Below the pieces are notes generated by a model, which was given only the letters and a program-made list of their open reading frames with translations, was not told the DNA's origin and made no database searches. Of a stretch of 64,000 bases of DNA, positions 35,096 to 44,352 are shown in pieces (within the stretch, counting starts at the first letter, position 1; each line of letters begins with the position of its first letter). A program made the translations under genes and the position numbers. Source of the DNA: Accumulibacter appositus (lineage in GTDB: Bacteria > Pseudomonadota > Gammaproteobacteria > Burkholderiales > Rhodocyclaceae); assembly GCF_035440685.1 (NCBI RefSeq), contig NZ_DAORMW010000027.1. The stretch is one strand, 5' to 3'.

Positions 35096-35227
35096 TCAGT
35101 CTTTCCCTTCTTCGAAAGGAATCCGGGCCTCTTCCTCGAAGCGCGCCTTGCGCTTGCGACCGAAGACCCAGATCACAATGCCGACAAAGGCGGCAATCAG
35201 GAGCCAGTGATAGACGCTCAGGTCCAT
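35096..35227 (-). CDS. CcoQ/FixQ-like small membrane protein
   Basis: 43-residue protein not long enough for the usual length cut-offs. It starts MDLSVYHWLLIAAFVGIVIW, a single TM helix, followed by a basic patch GRKRKARF and an acidic tail EEEARIPFEEGKD. This is the size and layout of CcoQ, the small subunit of cbb3 cytochrome c oxidase. GAGGAA lies about 12 bases before the start. The other cbb3 subunits are not in the window, so it is an orphan here. A different single-TM protein cannot be excluded. Confidence 0.6.
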   Translation of the reverse strand: MDLSVYHWLLIAAFVGIVIWVFGRKRKARFEEEARIPFEEGKD

Positions 35228-35388
35228 TTTCGTTTTCCTCGTCAGGCGACCCTGGGCACTCGCCCCGGGGTACAGGGCAAGCTGCCGGCGCTGACGTCAG
35301 CCGCCGCAGCAGCGGTAGAACTCTTGGAAATGCTATATTCCAAATCACCATAGCGCCATGACCCGCAACACACGACTGGATGATTGCC

Positions 35389-35958
35389 ATGAAAACGGTT
35401 CCGTACTTGCTTTTGGGGATTTTCGTCGCGACCAGCGCCGCAGCGCAAACCATCTACGAAACGCAGGGCAAGAACGGCCCCGTCTTCTCCGACCTGCCGA
35501 GTGAAGGCAGGGATTTGCCGAGCCCGGGCGCCACCGAGGTGGAACTGCCGCCGATCAACATCAGCGACGCACCGGCAGCCGTACCCAAGCCGCCCGCAAA
35601 GACCCCGGCAGAGCCGCCTGCTGTCTACTACCAAACACTGGCCATCACCCAGCCGGAAAGCGGCGGCACGATCCACTCGAATACCGGCCAGATCTCGGTT
35701 CAGCTCGCAATCGAACCCGCACTACGGGCCGAACAAGGCGACGCCATCGTCGTCAGCCTGGATGGTGCCGCGCTACCCAGCACCTACCCGACCGCGCAGT
35801 TTGAACTCAGCGCCTCGGAATGGCAGGCGGCCGCCAAGGACGACGTCCAGCATCAACTCCAGGTGTCGATAATGGACCGCTCGGGCAAGCTGCTGCTCAC
35901 GTCCGAGCCGCAGAGCTTCTACGTACACCGTGCGACGCAGAGCCACCGCGGGAGATAG
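35389..35958 (+). CDS. Exported protein with DUF4124-like N-terminus
   Basis: About 189 residues, with a signal peptide (MKTVPYLLLGIFVATSAAA). The next segment, TIYETQGKNGPVFSDLPSEG, follows the DUF4124 pattern. A Pro-rich linker leads to a C-terminal domain (LAITQPESGGTIHSNTGQIS, then beta-strand-rich sequence) that looks like a periplasmic Ig-like fold. The start at 35380 (three codons earlier) is an equally possible choice. Function unknown. Confidence 0.7.
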   Translation: MKTVPYLLLGIFVATSAAAQTIYETQGKNGPVFSDLPSEGRDLPSPGATEVELPPINISDAPAAVPKPPAKTPAEPPAVYYQTLAITQPESGGTIHSNTGQISVQLAIEPALRAEQGDAIVVSLDGAALPSTYPTAQFELSASEWQAAAKDDVQHQLQVSIMDRSGKLLLTSEPQSFYVHRATQSHRGR

Positions 35959-36151
35959 CTTCAGCTGCCGCGGCATTGCTTCCGGCCCGGCCGGCGCATG
36001 ACGCCAATTCGTGATCTCGATATGCCTGCGGCCTTACCAGGCCGGGTTATACTCGCGCCCTCTCGACGCCTTGATCATTGCTCCGCCATCGTCGGAGGAG
36101 CACAGCCGAGAGGCCTTTCCGGAAAACCCGATCGACAAGCGAGCGAGCATT

Positions 36152-36778
36152 ATGGAATCCTTGGCATCCCTATTGAGCACTGGCGACCTCGTCGACCTGT
36201 CGGCCACGGCGGCCACCAGCTTTGCCTTGATTGCCGCCGCCGAAATCGGCGACAAGAGTCAGCTGGTGTGCATGACCCTGGCCTCACGGCATCGACCAAC
36301 GCCGGTGATGCTCGGTGCCCTGGCCGCCTTCGCCTTGCTCAATACCCTGGCGGTCGTCTTCGGGGTGGCGATTGCCAACTGGTTGCCGCCATACCTGGTC
36401 GGCGCGATCGTCGCCCTCCTGTTCGCTATTTTTGGCCTGCACGCCCTGCGTGCCAAGGACGACGGCGACGATGAGGAAGTCGAGGAGAAAAGCGGCCATG
36501 GCATTTTCTTCACCACCTTCGTCTTGCTGACCGTGGCCGAGTTCGGCGACAAGACGCAACTTGCCGTCGTGGCCCTGAGCAGCACCCAGGTTCCGGCCGC
36601 CGTCTGGCTCGGCGCGACCGCGGCACTGGCCGCGACCTCGGCGTTGGGAATCCTGGCTGGTCGCACCATCCTGCAGAAGATCCCGATCGTGCTGCTGCAC
36701 AGGATCAGCGGCGTTTTCTTCCTGATCCTGGCGCTGCTCGCCGCCTGGCAGGCCTACACGGCGTACAGCGGAAGCTAG
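36152..36778 (+). CDS. GDT1/TMEM165 (UPF0016) family cation exporter
   Basis: 208-residue membrane protein with two copies of the family motif: FALIAAAEIGDKSQLVCMTL near residue 25 and LLTVAEFGDKTQLAVVALSS near residue 130. E-x-G-D-K-(T/S)-Q defines the UPF0016 family, in which bacterial MneA exports manganese and eukaryotic GDT1/TMEM165 carries Mn or Ca. A charged loop (DDGDDEEVEEKSGHG) separates the halves. The start at 36152 is chosen because the family N-terminus begins there. I did not find a recognisable manganese riboswitch in the leader. Confidence 0.88.
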   Translation: MESLASLLSTGDLVDLSATAATSFALIAAAEIGDKSQLVCMTLASRHRPTPVMLGALAAFALLNTLAVVFGVAIANWLPPYLVGAIVALLFAIFGLHALRAKDDGDDEEVEEKSGHGIFFTTFVLLTVAEFGDKTQLAVVALSSTQVPAAVWLGATAALAATSALGILAGRTILQKIPIVLLHRISGVFFLILALLAAWQAYTAYSGS

Positions 36779-36932
36779 CAGCGACGCTTACCGCAGCGCA
36801 CGGGCTTTCATCCAGGCGGCACAGCTGAGCGAGCCGCCGAAGCGTCCGCTACCCGCTCAGCCGGGATTTCCGCTGCATTGTTCAAGACTCTGAAGCACCA
36901 GGGCCAGTTGGTCGGCAAGTGCGCGCACGCGC

Positions 36933-37757
36933 CTTGGCTGGGATGCCAGCGGAATTGTCGAGGCCGTCGGCCCGGAGGTCACGCTGTTCAAGCCCGGCGA
37001 TGAAGTCTATTACGCCGGCGACCTTACCCGCTCGGGTTCCAATGCGCAATTCCAGCTGGTCGATGAGCGCATTGTCGGATTCAAGCCGAAGAGCCTCGGT
37101 TTTGCCGAAGCCGCAGCGCTGCCGCTGACGACGATCACCGCCTATGAGGCTTTCTTCGACCGTCTCGGCATCGATCGCGAGGGTGCCGACAAGGGACAGT
37201 CGGTCCTGATCATCGGCGCTGGGGGGGGTGTTGGCTCGATCGGCATTCAACTTGCCAAGGCGGCCGGGCTGGTCGTCATCGCCACGGCCTCGCGCCCGGA
37301 GACGGAAAGCTGGGTCAAGGAGCTTGGCGCGGATCATGTCGTCAATCACCGCCAAGCGATGGTCGAACAGGTGCGTGCGCTCGGCTTTCAACATGTCGAT
37401 CACATTGCCATCTTCAATGACATGCGCCATTGGGAAACAGCGGTTGAACTGATCCGGCCGCAGGGTGCGATTGTCACCATCGATGACACCGACCTGCCGA
37501 TGCCGATGGCTGGCATGAAGATGAAGGCCGCCAGCCTGCACTGGGAGTTCATGTTCGCCCGCGCCATGTTCGCAACGCCGGACATGATCGAGCAGCACCA
37601 GCTGCTGAACTATGTGGCGAGGGAAATCGACGCAGGGCGCATTCGCACAACGCTCGACAAGGTCCTTAGCCCGATCAACGCCGAAAACATCCGGGCCGCC
37701 CACGCGCTCATCGAAACAGGCCAGGCGAAAGGCAAGATCGTCGTTGAATCCTTCTAA
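36933..37757 (+). pseudogene. 5'-truncated zinc-type alcohol dehydrogenase / quinone oxidoreductase
   Basis: From 36933 one frame is open to 37757 and reads LGWDASGIVEAVGPEVTLFK, the LPLTTITAYEAFFDRL segment, the NAD(P) motif GAGGGVGSIGIQLAKAAG and a C-terminal HALIETGQAKGKIVVESF. This is a medium-chain dehydrogenase of the zinc-type family, which normally has about 60 more residues before LGWD. Upstream of 36933 the resemblance stops and no start codon fits, so the gene has lost its 5' end. The remaining 275 codons carry no frameshift, which points to a recent event. Confidence 0.8.
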
Positions 37758-37910
37758 CGCTACGGGAGTTTTCTTCCTCCCGACGGCGAGCGGTGCATCC
37801 AGCCCTGGCCGCCTGGCCGTGACCGCCCTACGCCCTGTTCATCCGGACGCAGGGATGGCATCGGGCTGATGGTGGCTGAGAACTCGCCCGGCCAAGTGCA
37901 GACATACCGC

Positions 37911-38581
37911 TCAGAACATCAGCCGTGCCAACAATAGGCCGCTAGACACGGCGGTAGCGGTGGCCACAAGGCCCGGGATCATGAACGAGTGATTGAGCAC
38001 GTACTTGCCGATCCTGGTCGTCCCTGACAAGTCGAAGTTGATCGCCGCAATCAGGGAACCATAGGTCGGGATGAAGAAATAACCGTTGACCGAAGGAAAC
38101 ATCGCGATCAGGAATTGCGGTGGGATTCCGAGCACGATCCCCAGCGGCATCAGCGCCCGGGTCGTCGCCGCCTGGCTATAAAGCAGGACCGATGCGAAGA
38201 AGAGGCCGAAGGCAAAGGTCCACGGCGCGACCTCCGCCAGATGCCCGATCGCCGGCACGATGACCTCCTTGTTGGCGGCAATGAAGCTGTCACCCAGCCA
38301 CGCCAGACCGAAAATCCCGATGACCGCCACGACGCCGGCGCGGAGCGTCGCCGTCTTGGGAACTTCGTCGACATTCACCTTTGTCAGCATCAGCATGATC
38401 GCCGCGACGGACATCATCACCACCTCGATCACGATCGGCATGCCGATGGCGCTCTTGGCACCGGGCAGGTGGCGCAAGTCCGGGAAAAGCCCAGCAAGAC
38501 GACCAGTGCGACACAGTAGCGTGCGCCCATCCAGATCGCCGCGAGGACGACGACGAATTGCAGAAAAATAGCCAGTGTCAC
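37911..38581 (-). pseudogene. Internally deleted C4-dicarboxylate transporter (DcuA/DcuB type)
   Basis: A GTG at 38581 with GGAGA upstream opens a frame MTLAIFLQFVVVLAAIWMGA, the N-terminus of Dcu antiporters. It continues only about 22 residues before losing family resemblance. In another frame, from about 38490 to 37911, the C-terminal half is intact: LRHLPGAKSAIGMPIVIEVV, FGLAWLGDSFIAANKEVIVP and NHSFMIPGLVATATAVSSGL. Dcu proteins have about 440 residues, so roughly the middle 200 are missing and the ends are out of frame. The aspartase gene upstream on the same strand is its usual partner. Confidence 0.75.
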
Positions 38582-38731
38582 GACCGTTTCTCCAGATAGC
38601 GACCAGGGAGCGGGCCCCGGTCAGGTTCATTACCGCTCACTCAGGGAGGCTGCCCAGCCTCTCGTGTGCCGAGCAGCCAGCACCCTACGCTTGGCGCCGT
38701 GTCGCTTGAGAAGCGCATCAAGTCGTTCGCC

Positions 38732-40132
38732 CTACTTGCCGAGGTTGCCGCGGATCAGGTTCTCGAACGAGAACAGCTCGTCCCATTTTTCCTGGCTCAG
38801 CAACTTGCGCTCGTCGACCACGATTTGCTGCAGCGATTTGCCGGTTTCGTAGCCTTCGCGCGCGATCTCGGCGCACTGCTTGTAGCCCAGCGGCTGCTTC
38901 AGCAGGGTCACGATGCCCAGCGAATTAAGGACCATATCGCGCGAATGCTCGGCGTTGGCGGTGATTCCGCGAACGCAGTTCACGCGCAGGCTGTTGACCG
39001 CGCGCTCCATCGTGGCAATCGACGTAAACAGCGCGAAGGTGATCACCGGCTCCATGACGTTGAGTTGCAACTGGCCGGCGGAAGCGGCGAGCGTCACGGT
39101 CAGGTCGAGCCCGATAACCAGAAAATTGGTTTGGTTGACGACCTCCGGAATCACCGGATTGACCTTGCCCGGCATGATTGACGAACCAGGTTGCATCTGT
39201 GGCAGATTGATCTCGTTGAAACCGCAGCGCGGACCCGAGGCGAGCAGGCGGATGTCGTTACAGATCTTGGTCAGCTTCGCCGAGGTGCGCTTGAGGACGC
39301 CAGACAACTGCACATAGGCACCGGTGTCGGAAGTTGCCTCGACCAGGTCGCCGGCCAGGATCAGCTTGACTCCAGTGAGATCCGACAGGCAGCGGGTGAC
39401 CATTTCCGGGTAGCCCGAGGCAGCGGTCACCGAGGTGCCGATCGCCGTCGCGCCCAGATTGACCTCGTGCAACAGCTGGCGCACATCGGCAAGGCGGTGC
39501 ACCTCCTCACCGATGGTCGTTCCCCAGCCGTGGAATTCCTGCCCGAGCGACATTGGAACGGCATCCTGCAGGTGCGTGCGGCCCATTTTCAGAACCCCTT
39601 CGAACTCTTTGCCCTTGGCGTGGAAAGCGTCCTCCAGGCGGCGCAAGGCGTCCATGTAGCTGCTCAGCCGCAGGATTAGTGCCAGCCGAAACGCGGTCGG
39701 ATAGACGTCGTTGGTCGATTGCCCGCAGTTGACGTGGTCATTGGGGTTGACGAACTCGTACTCGCCCTTCTGATGGCCGAGGCTTTCCAGTGCCAGGTTG
39801 GCGATTACCTCGTTGGCGTTCATGTTCGTCGAGGTGCCGGCGCCGCCCTGGATGAAGTCGGTCACGAACTGGCCGTCCATGTCGCCGGCGATCAGCCGAT
39901 CACAGGCCCCGATGATCGCATCGGCGATCCTGGCGTCGATGACGCCAAGATTGCGATTGGTCAGCGCCGCCGCTTTCTTGACATAGCCCAAGGCCTTCAC
40001 GAAGAACGGCTCAGCCGACATCGGGATGCCGGTAATGTGGAAGTTCTGCAGGCCGCGCAGGGTCTGCACGCCGTAGTAGGCGTCATCCGGCAGTTCTTTC
40101 TCGCCCAGGAAATCCTTTTCGATTCGTGCCAT
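38732..40132 (-). CDS. aspA: Aspartate ammonia-lyase
   Basis: 466-residue enzyme converting aspartate to fumarate and ammonia. The family signature GSSIMPGKVNPVIPE is at about residue 320, with further motifs GTSTNMNANEVIANLALE, HVNCGQSTNDVYPTAF and GRTHLQDAVPMSLGQEF. The length matches the E. coli enzyme and favours aspartase over fumarase C, to which it is related. AAGGAA precedes the start at 40132. A Dcu-type antiporter that would export or import its dicarboxylates follows but is broken. Confidence 0.9.
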   Translation of the reverse strand: MARIEKDFLGEKELPDDAYYGVQTLRGLQNFHITGIPMSAEPFFVKALGYVKKAAALTNRNLGVIDARIADAIIGACDRLIAGDMDGQFVTDFIQGGAGTSTNMNANEVIANLALESLGHQKGEYEFVNPNDHVNCGQSTNDVYPTAFRLALILRLSSYMDALRRLEDAFHAKGKEFEGVLKMGRTHLQDAVPMSLGQEFHGWGTTIGEEVHRLADVRQLLHEVNLGATAIGTSVTAASGYPEMVTRCLSDLTGVKLILAGDLVEATSDTGAYVQLSGVLKRTSAKLTKICNDIRLLASGPRCGFNEINLPQMQPGSSIMPGKVNPVIPEVVNQTNFLVIGLDLTVTLAASAGQLQLNVMEPVITFALFTSIATMERAVNSLRVNCVRGITANAEHSRDMVLNSLGIVTLLKQPLGYKQCAEIAREGYETGKSLQQIVVDERKLLSQEKWDELFSFENLIRGNLGK

Positions 40133-40360
40133 TGCGGTTCCTTTCGCTTGCGTGAGAGGCGACTGCCACAACAGCTTGACAGCCGTGTTGGGAAAAAGCA
40201 CTCGGTGTGTGTCAGCGGCTGACTTGCGAGGACACGCCCGCTGCAAGCTTACGCCACATTTCGGCCCTTGATCGCACCACTCACCGGAGCCCGTCCGCCA
40301 GCGCCGTGTTGATTACCTTCGCTGGCTGCTTGCCAGCACTGGAGTATGGCCGCCTGCCAA

Positions 40361-40765
40361 TCAGCGAAACGGGTTCCTGACGACGAGCCGCTGTTCGATG
40401 ACCAATTTGTGCTGCATGTCTTCGGACCAGAGAACCGAACTGCCGGCAAGCCAGGCCGAAGCCACGATCATCGCATCGAAGATCGACAATCGGTAGCGCT
40501 CGGCAAGCTCCAGACCCAATGCGTGCGACTGTTCCGTCAGCGGAAGGACACGCAGGGCTTGCCGGATTGTCTCCAGTATCTCGCGGATCTCGGCAAGCGA
40601 CATCCCCAGCTTTCGCGCAGCCACCGAGGCGAACTCGTTGAGAACCTGCACGCTGATCACGCCGCCCGCCTGAATGATCTCCTCGGCTCGCTGCGCTTTC
40701 ACTTCGTCGGATGAAAGCAAATACAGCAGCACGTTGGTATCGACGAAGTGCTCAGCTTCGCTCAC
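40361..40765 (-). CDS. vapC: PIN-domain toxin (VapC-like ribonuclease)
   Basis: 134-residue PIN-domain protein. The four acidic residues expected for metal-dependent RNA cleavage are visible: Asp9 (FVDTNVLLY), Glu44 (VLNEFASV), Asp97 (IFDAMIV) and Asp116. The start is a GTG at 40765, inside the end of the antitoxin gene, giving a 14-bp overlap. The pairing and order (antitoxin first) fit a VapBC toxin-antitoxin module. The RNA target is unknown. Confidence 0.85.
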   Translation of the reverse strand: MSEAEHFVDTNVLLYLLSSDEVKAQRAEEIIQAGGVISVQVLNEFASVAARKLGMSLAEIREILETIRQALRVLPLTEQSHALGLELAERYRLSIFDAMIVASAWLAGSSVLWSEDMQHKLVIEQRLVVRNPFR

Positions 40766-40985
40766 TGGCTTCGAGCCGGTCGAACTTGAAGTCGGCGGGC
40801 AAGCGGCCCCGGAATTTCCGGAGCCGCGCGAGGAGTTCGGCAACGTCGGCTTTCCTGGCAATCGCGAAAGCCTGCGGACCAGCCACCTCAATCTCGATCT
40901 CGTCGCCCTCTTTCAAACTCATGGCCTCGACAACGGCAGCGGGAATCCGAACCGCGAGACTCTTGCCCCATTTGCTGACCTGCAT
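40752..40985 (-). CDS. vapB: AbrB-type antitoxin (VapB-like)
   Basis: 77-residue protein with a swapped-hairpin AbrB/MazE-type DNA-binding domain: MQVSKWGKSLAVRIPAAVVE, then MSLKEGDEIEIEV. The C-terminal part (LRKFRGRLPADFKFDRLEAS) is the likely toxin-binding tail. It overlaps the PIN toxin gene by 14 bp and would repress the pair's promoter and neutralise the toxin. Confidence 0.85.
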   Translation of the reverse strand: MQVSKWGKSLAVRIPAAVVEAMSLKEGDEIEIEVAGPQAFAIARKADVAELLARLRKFRGRLPADFKFDRLEASERS

Positions 40986-41160
40986 GACGCACCTCGCTGA
41001 GGAATGCTGTACATTTCGTAATTCTATAGCATGACTTCATTCAAGCGACGCACTTCACCAGCCGTCTTACAAAACTGCAAACTGTTTAAAAGCAACAACT
41101 TGCTTATTTAAGCGATTGCCTTCCCCCGCGGCTCACTCGCTTCGCCGCGGCACCTCCCCG

Positions 41161-43449
41161 CTAGCGCGTCAGCGCCATGAACAGCTCCGGCAACCGCTCC
41201 GGCAGGCGCTCGATGTTGTCGATCACCGTATACCGCCGGCCGAAAATGTCACCGACGTAGTCGTCGGCCTTGCGGTCGAGGTTGATGCAGTAGGTGAAGA
41301 TGCCCTGCTGGTCGAGTTCCTCGACCGACTTGCGCGCGTCTTCGATGAGCAGGCGCTCGTCGTGGACGTCGACGTCGGCGGGCTGGCCGTCGGTGAGCAC
41401 CAGCAGCAGTTTCTTGTCGGCCTTCTGCGCCGCCAGGTAGTGCGCGCCGTGGCGCATGGCGGCACCCATGCGCGTCGAAAAGCCGGCCTGCATCGCTGCC
41501 AGGCGGGCCTTGACGACATCGCCCCAGCGCTCGCTGTAGCCCTTGAGGTGCAGGTAGCGGACGTCGTGGCGGCTGTCGGAGTGGAAACCGGCGATGGCAA
41601 AAGGGTCGCCGAGCTGCTCGATCGACCAGGCGAGCAGCGACACCGCTTCCTGACTCAGTTCGAGAATGCTCTGCTCGCCGCCGCTGGCGCCGACCTTGAC
41701 CTTGTCGGCCAGCGACTGCGAGAGGTCGAGCAGGACCAGCACCGCCAGGTTGCGCCCGTCGCTGCGGTGGCTCATGTTGATACGTGGATCGGGGCTGGCG
41801 CCGCCCTTGAAGTCGATCAGCGAACGCAGGGCGACATCGAGGTCAAGTTCGCTGCCCTCTTCCTGGTAGCGAATGCGGACCTTGTCCTGCGGTTTGAGGA
41901 GGTCCAGCAAACGCTTCAGACGCCGGGCCAGGGCGGCGTGCTTTTCGAGCAGGCGGTCGATATCCCCGGCGTCGCCCGCGGGATGCAGCGATTCGTAGAG
42001 GCTGACCCAGTCCGGCCGGTAGCTCTGGCTCTGATAGTCCCACTCGGGATAGTGGCGCGGCGGCAGGCGATCGACATCGTCAGCGATGGCCGTCGGACGC
42101 TGCTCGTCGAACATTTCCTCGTCGTCGCTGAGTTCGTGGAATCGCCACAGGTGGCGGTTGTCGTCGCGATAGCCGATCTCGGTATCGGTGAAATGTACAT
42201 CGGCCAGCTGGTCGCTCTGGCGACGAGTGCGGGCGATGTAGGCCAGTGCCAGCTCGGCGATTTCCTCGCTGCTGGACTCACCCTGGGCCATCGTCTCGTG
42301 GAAATGGCGCACGAATTTCAGCAGCTCGCCATCCTGGTAGCCATGTTCGGCATCGAGCAGCGCGCGCGAGAGCATGCTCAGGCGATGGCGCAGGCAGGAG
42401 GTGTTTTCCGGGTCGCAGGCGCCTGCCAGCGGGGTGGGATGCAGAGCCAGGTAGATGCGGCGCATGCCCGGGTAGGCGCGCATGATCAGCGCCTCGATGC
42501 GGCTGTCTTCGAAGACCTCGATCGCCATGCGCTGCATCGGGCTGCAGTTGTCGGCGAACAGCGGCGTGCTCCAGCGGCGATGGCCGGCGATGTGCGCCAG
42601 CGTTGCACGGTAGCGGTCGATGCCGGAAACGCCGTGCGCGTCGTCAAGCACGTCGGGCAGGCGAATGCCGGAAGCGTCGTAATAGGGCAGCGATTTCTGC
42701 GCCTGGTCGAGGTGGCCCGGATACGGCACCAGTTGCGTGCTGTCGCCCCAAAGCCCGCGCAGGTAGAGGTCGAGCAGGCGTTCGTTGTCGACCAGCAGCG
42801 TGCCGTGCCGCTCGCGCTGCAGGACGGCGCGGCTGTCCGCCGACTTGAGGCTGAAGTAGTCGCGTTGCCGCTCGGGATGGTTGGGGTAGTTGCGGATACC
42901 GTAATCGACCCAGTTGCGCAGCCCGGCGATCGACAGCTGGTCGAGCAGCGTCGGCGCCTGGGCAAGGAAATCGGGCAGGCCGGGGCTGGCGAAAGTCTGG
43001 TGAATGCCGTGGATCGAACCGGTCGTGCGCTCGGAGAACTCCTGCGTCAGGTCCAGGTAGCGCTGCAGCTGCTGGCGCGAAGGCAAACGGCGGGCGACCG
43101 CGGCCAGCGACTGCAGGAAGGGCGTGATCGCCTTGGCATTCGGCGACTTGCACAGGGCATGCAGGCTGGCTGTGATCGCCGGCAGGGCCGCTTCGCCGAC
43201 CAGCGTGGCGATCGGCGGCCACTCTTCGAGGAAAACCAGTACCGGCTCGACGCCGCGGCCCATGCCGCCGAGGAAACGCGCCGTATCGAGATAGGCGTCG
43301 ACGCCCTCGGCCGAGAGTACGGCCAGCGCTTCGCGCATGCACTCCGCGAAGACGTCGGCGACCTGCGGGAAGCCACAGGCGAGCTGTTCGCGGTAGCCGT
43401 GCAACCGCCGTTCCCAGGCCGGGCCGGCAGTATCTCCGGGAGGGGCCAT
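41161..43449 (-). CDS. cbbO: CbbO-type von Willebrand A protein (RuBisCO activase partner)
   Basis: 762-residue protein with a long helical N-terminal part and a C-terminal von Willebrand factor A domain. The metal-ion-dependent adhesion site DLSQS is near residue 575 (VLLDLSQSLADKV), followed by TRMGAAMRHG and LTDGQPADVDVHDE. CbbO binds RuBisCO and works with the AAA protein CbbQ to remove inhibitory sugar phosphates. The start is ambiguous: 43449 avoids overlap with cbbQ, while 43503 would overlap it by 26 bp. It is the last gene of the cbbM-cbbQ-cbbO operon. NorD proteins are similar, but the neighbours settle the assignment. Confidence 0.88.
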   Translation of the reverse strand: MAPPGDTAGPAWERRLHGYREQLACGFPQVADVFAECMREALAVLSAEGVDAYLDTARFLGGMGRGVEPVLVFLEEWPPIATLVGEAALPAITASLHALCKSPNAKAITPFLQSLAAVARRLPSRQQLQRYLDLTQEFSERTTGSIHGIHQTFASPGLPDFLAQAPTLLDQLSIAGLRNWVDYGIRNYPNHPERQRDYFSLKSADSRAVLQRERHGTLLVDNERLLDLYLRGLWGDSTQLVPYPGHLDQAQKSLPYYDASGIRLPDVLDDAHGVSGIDRYRATLAHIAGHRRWSTPLFADNCSPMQRMAIEVFEDSRIEALIMRAYPGMRRIYLALHPTPLAGACDPENTSCLRHRLSMLSRALLDAEHGYQDGELLKFVRHFHETMAQGESSSEEIAELALAYIARTRRQSDQLADVHFTDTEIGYRDDNRHLWRFHELSDDEEMFDEQRPTAIADDVDRLPPRHYPEWDYQSQSYRPDWVSLYESLHPAGDAGDIDRLLEKHAALARRLKRLLDLLKPQDKVRIRYQEEGSELDLDVALRSLIDFKGGASPDPRINMSHRSDGRNLAVLVLLDLSQSLADKVKVGASGGEQSILELSQEAVSLLAWSIEQLGDPFAIAGFHSDSRHDVRYLHLKGYSERWGDVVKARLAAMQAGFSTRMGAAMRHGAHYLAAQKADKKLLLVLTDGQPADVDVHDERLLIEDARKSVEELDQQGIFTYCINLDRKADDYVGDIFGRRYTVIDNIERLPERLPELFMALTR

Positions 43450-43477
43450 GGCCTGGCCCTGTGCCGGGCGACCGCGC

Positions 43478-44281
43478 TCAGGCGAAGGTGGCGTCGATGG
43501 CATGATCGAGGGTATCGCGAATGTCGCGGTCGTCGGTGATCGGGCGCACCAGCGCCATCCGGCAGGCATCCACCGGGGCGACCCCCCCCTTGATCAGCGT
43601 TGCGGCATAAACCAGCAGACGCGTCGAAATTCCCTCGTCGAGGCCATGCCCCTTGAGGCGCCGGGCGGCGGCGCCGACGCTCACCAGTTGCCTGGCGGTG
43701 GCTTCGTCGATGCCGCTTTCGCTGACCAGGATGGAGATTTCCAGCGCCGCGTCCGGGTAGTCGAACTCGAAAGCGGTGAAGCGCTGCTTGGTCGACTGCT
43801 TGAGGTCCTTCATCAGGCTCTGGTAGCCGGGGTTGTACGAGATCACCAGCTGGAAATCGGCGTGCGCCTGGATCAGCTCGCCCTTCTTGTCGAGCGGCAG
43901 CGTGCGTCGGTGGTCGGTCAGCGGATGGATGACGACGGTGGTGTCCTGGCGCGCTTCGACGACCTCGTCGAGGTAGCAGATGGCGCCGATGCGCGCCGCG
44001 GTGGTCAGCGGCCCGTCGAGCCAGCGGGTGCCGTTGGCTTCGAGCAGGTAGCGCCCGACCAGATCGGACGCGGTCATGTCTTCGTTGCAGGCAACGGTGA
44101 TCAACGGGCGCGCGAGCTTCCAGGCCATGTATTCGATGAAGCGCGACTTGCCGCAGCCGGTCGGCCCCTTGACCATCACCGGCAGACGCGCCGCGTACGC
44201 CGCCTCGTAGAGCGCGACTTCGTTGCCCTGCGCCTGATAGAAAGGCTCTTCGCGAACCTTGAACTGCTCCTTGTCGGTCAT
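43478..44281 (-). CDS. cbbQ: CbbQ-type AAA+ ATPase (RuBisCO activase)
   Basis: 267-residue MoxR-class AAA+ protein. The P-loop GPTGCGKS is at residues 39-46, the Walker B ICYLDEVVEA near 105-112, and a sensor/arginine region ISYNPGYQSLMKDLKQSTKQ follows. NorQ is the closest relative; the position after a form II RuBisCO gene and before cbbO identifies CbbQ. The complex reactivates RuBisCO using ATP. An AGGACC-like site precedes the start. Confidence 0.92.
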   Translation of the reverse strand: MTDKEQFKVREEPFYQAQGNEVALYEAAYAARLPVMVKGPTGCGKSRFIEYMAWKLARPLITVACNEDMTASDLVGRYLLEANGTRWLDGPLTTAARIGAICYLDEVVEARQDTTVVIHPLTDHRRTLPLDKKGELIQAHADFQLVISYNPGYQSLMKDLKQSTKQRFTAFEFDYPDAALEISILVSESGIDEATARQLVSVGAAARRLKGHGLDEGISTRLLVYAATLIKGGVAPVDACRMALVRPITDDRDIRDTLDHAIDATFA

Positions 44282-44352
44282 TGCCTGGTCCTGTTCCCGT
44301 TGCTGTCTCGATCGCTGTTCGGAAGTCGTTCGTGCGGCGGCCAGCCCGCCGC

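Noticed and set aside
34830..35453. 207-codon minus-strand frame around the CcoQ-like gene
   Set aside because: The composition looks non-coding, and a better small gene with a TM helix and ribosome-binding site lies in another frame.
36000..36151. Possible manganese (yybP-ykoY) riboswitch before the GDT1-family gene
   Set aside because: I could not find the conserved core or plausible helices of that riboswitch in the leader.
36882..37703. A 273-codon open frame on the minus strand
   Set aside because: It is the antisense shadow of the truncated alcohol dehydrogenase, whose plus-strand translation shows clear family motifs.
41116..43539. An 807-codon plus-strand open frame
   Set aside because: It is antisense to cbbO; the minus-strand protein has the von Willebrand motifs and the operon context.
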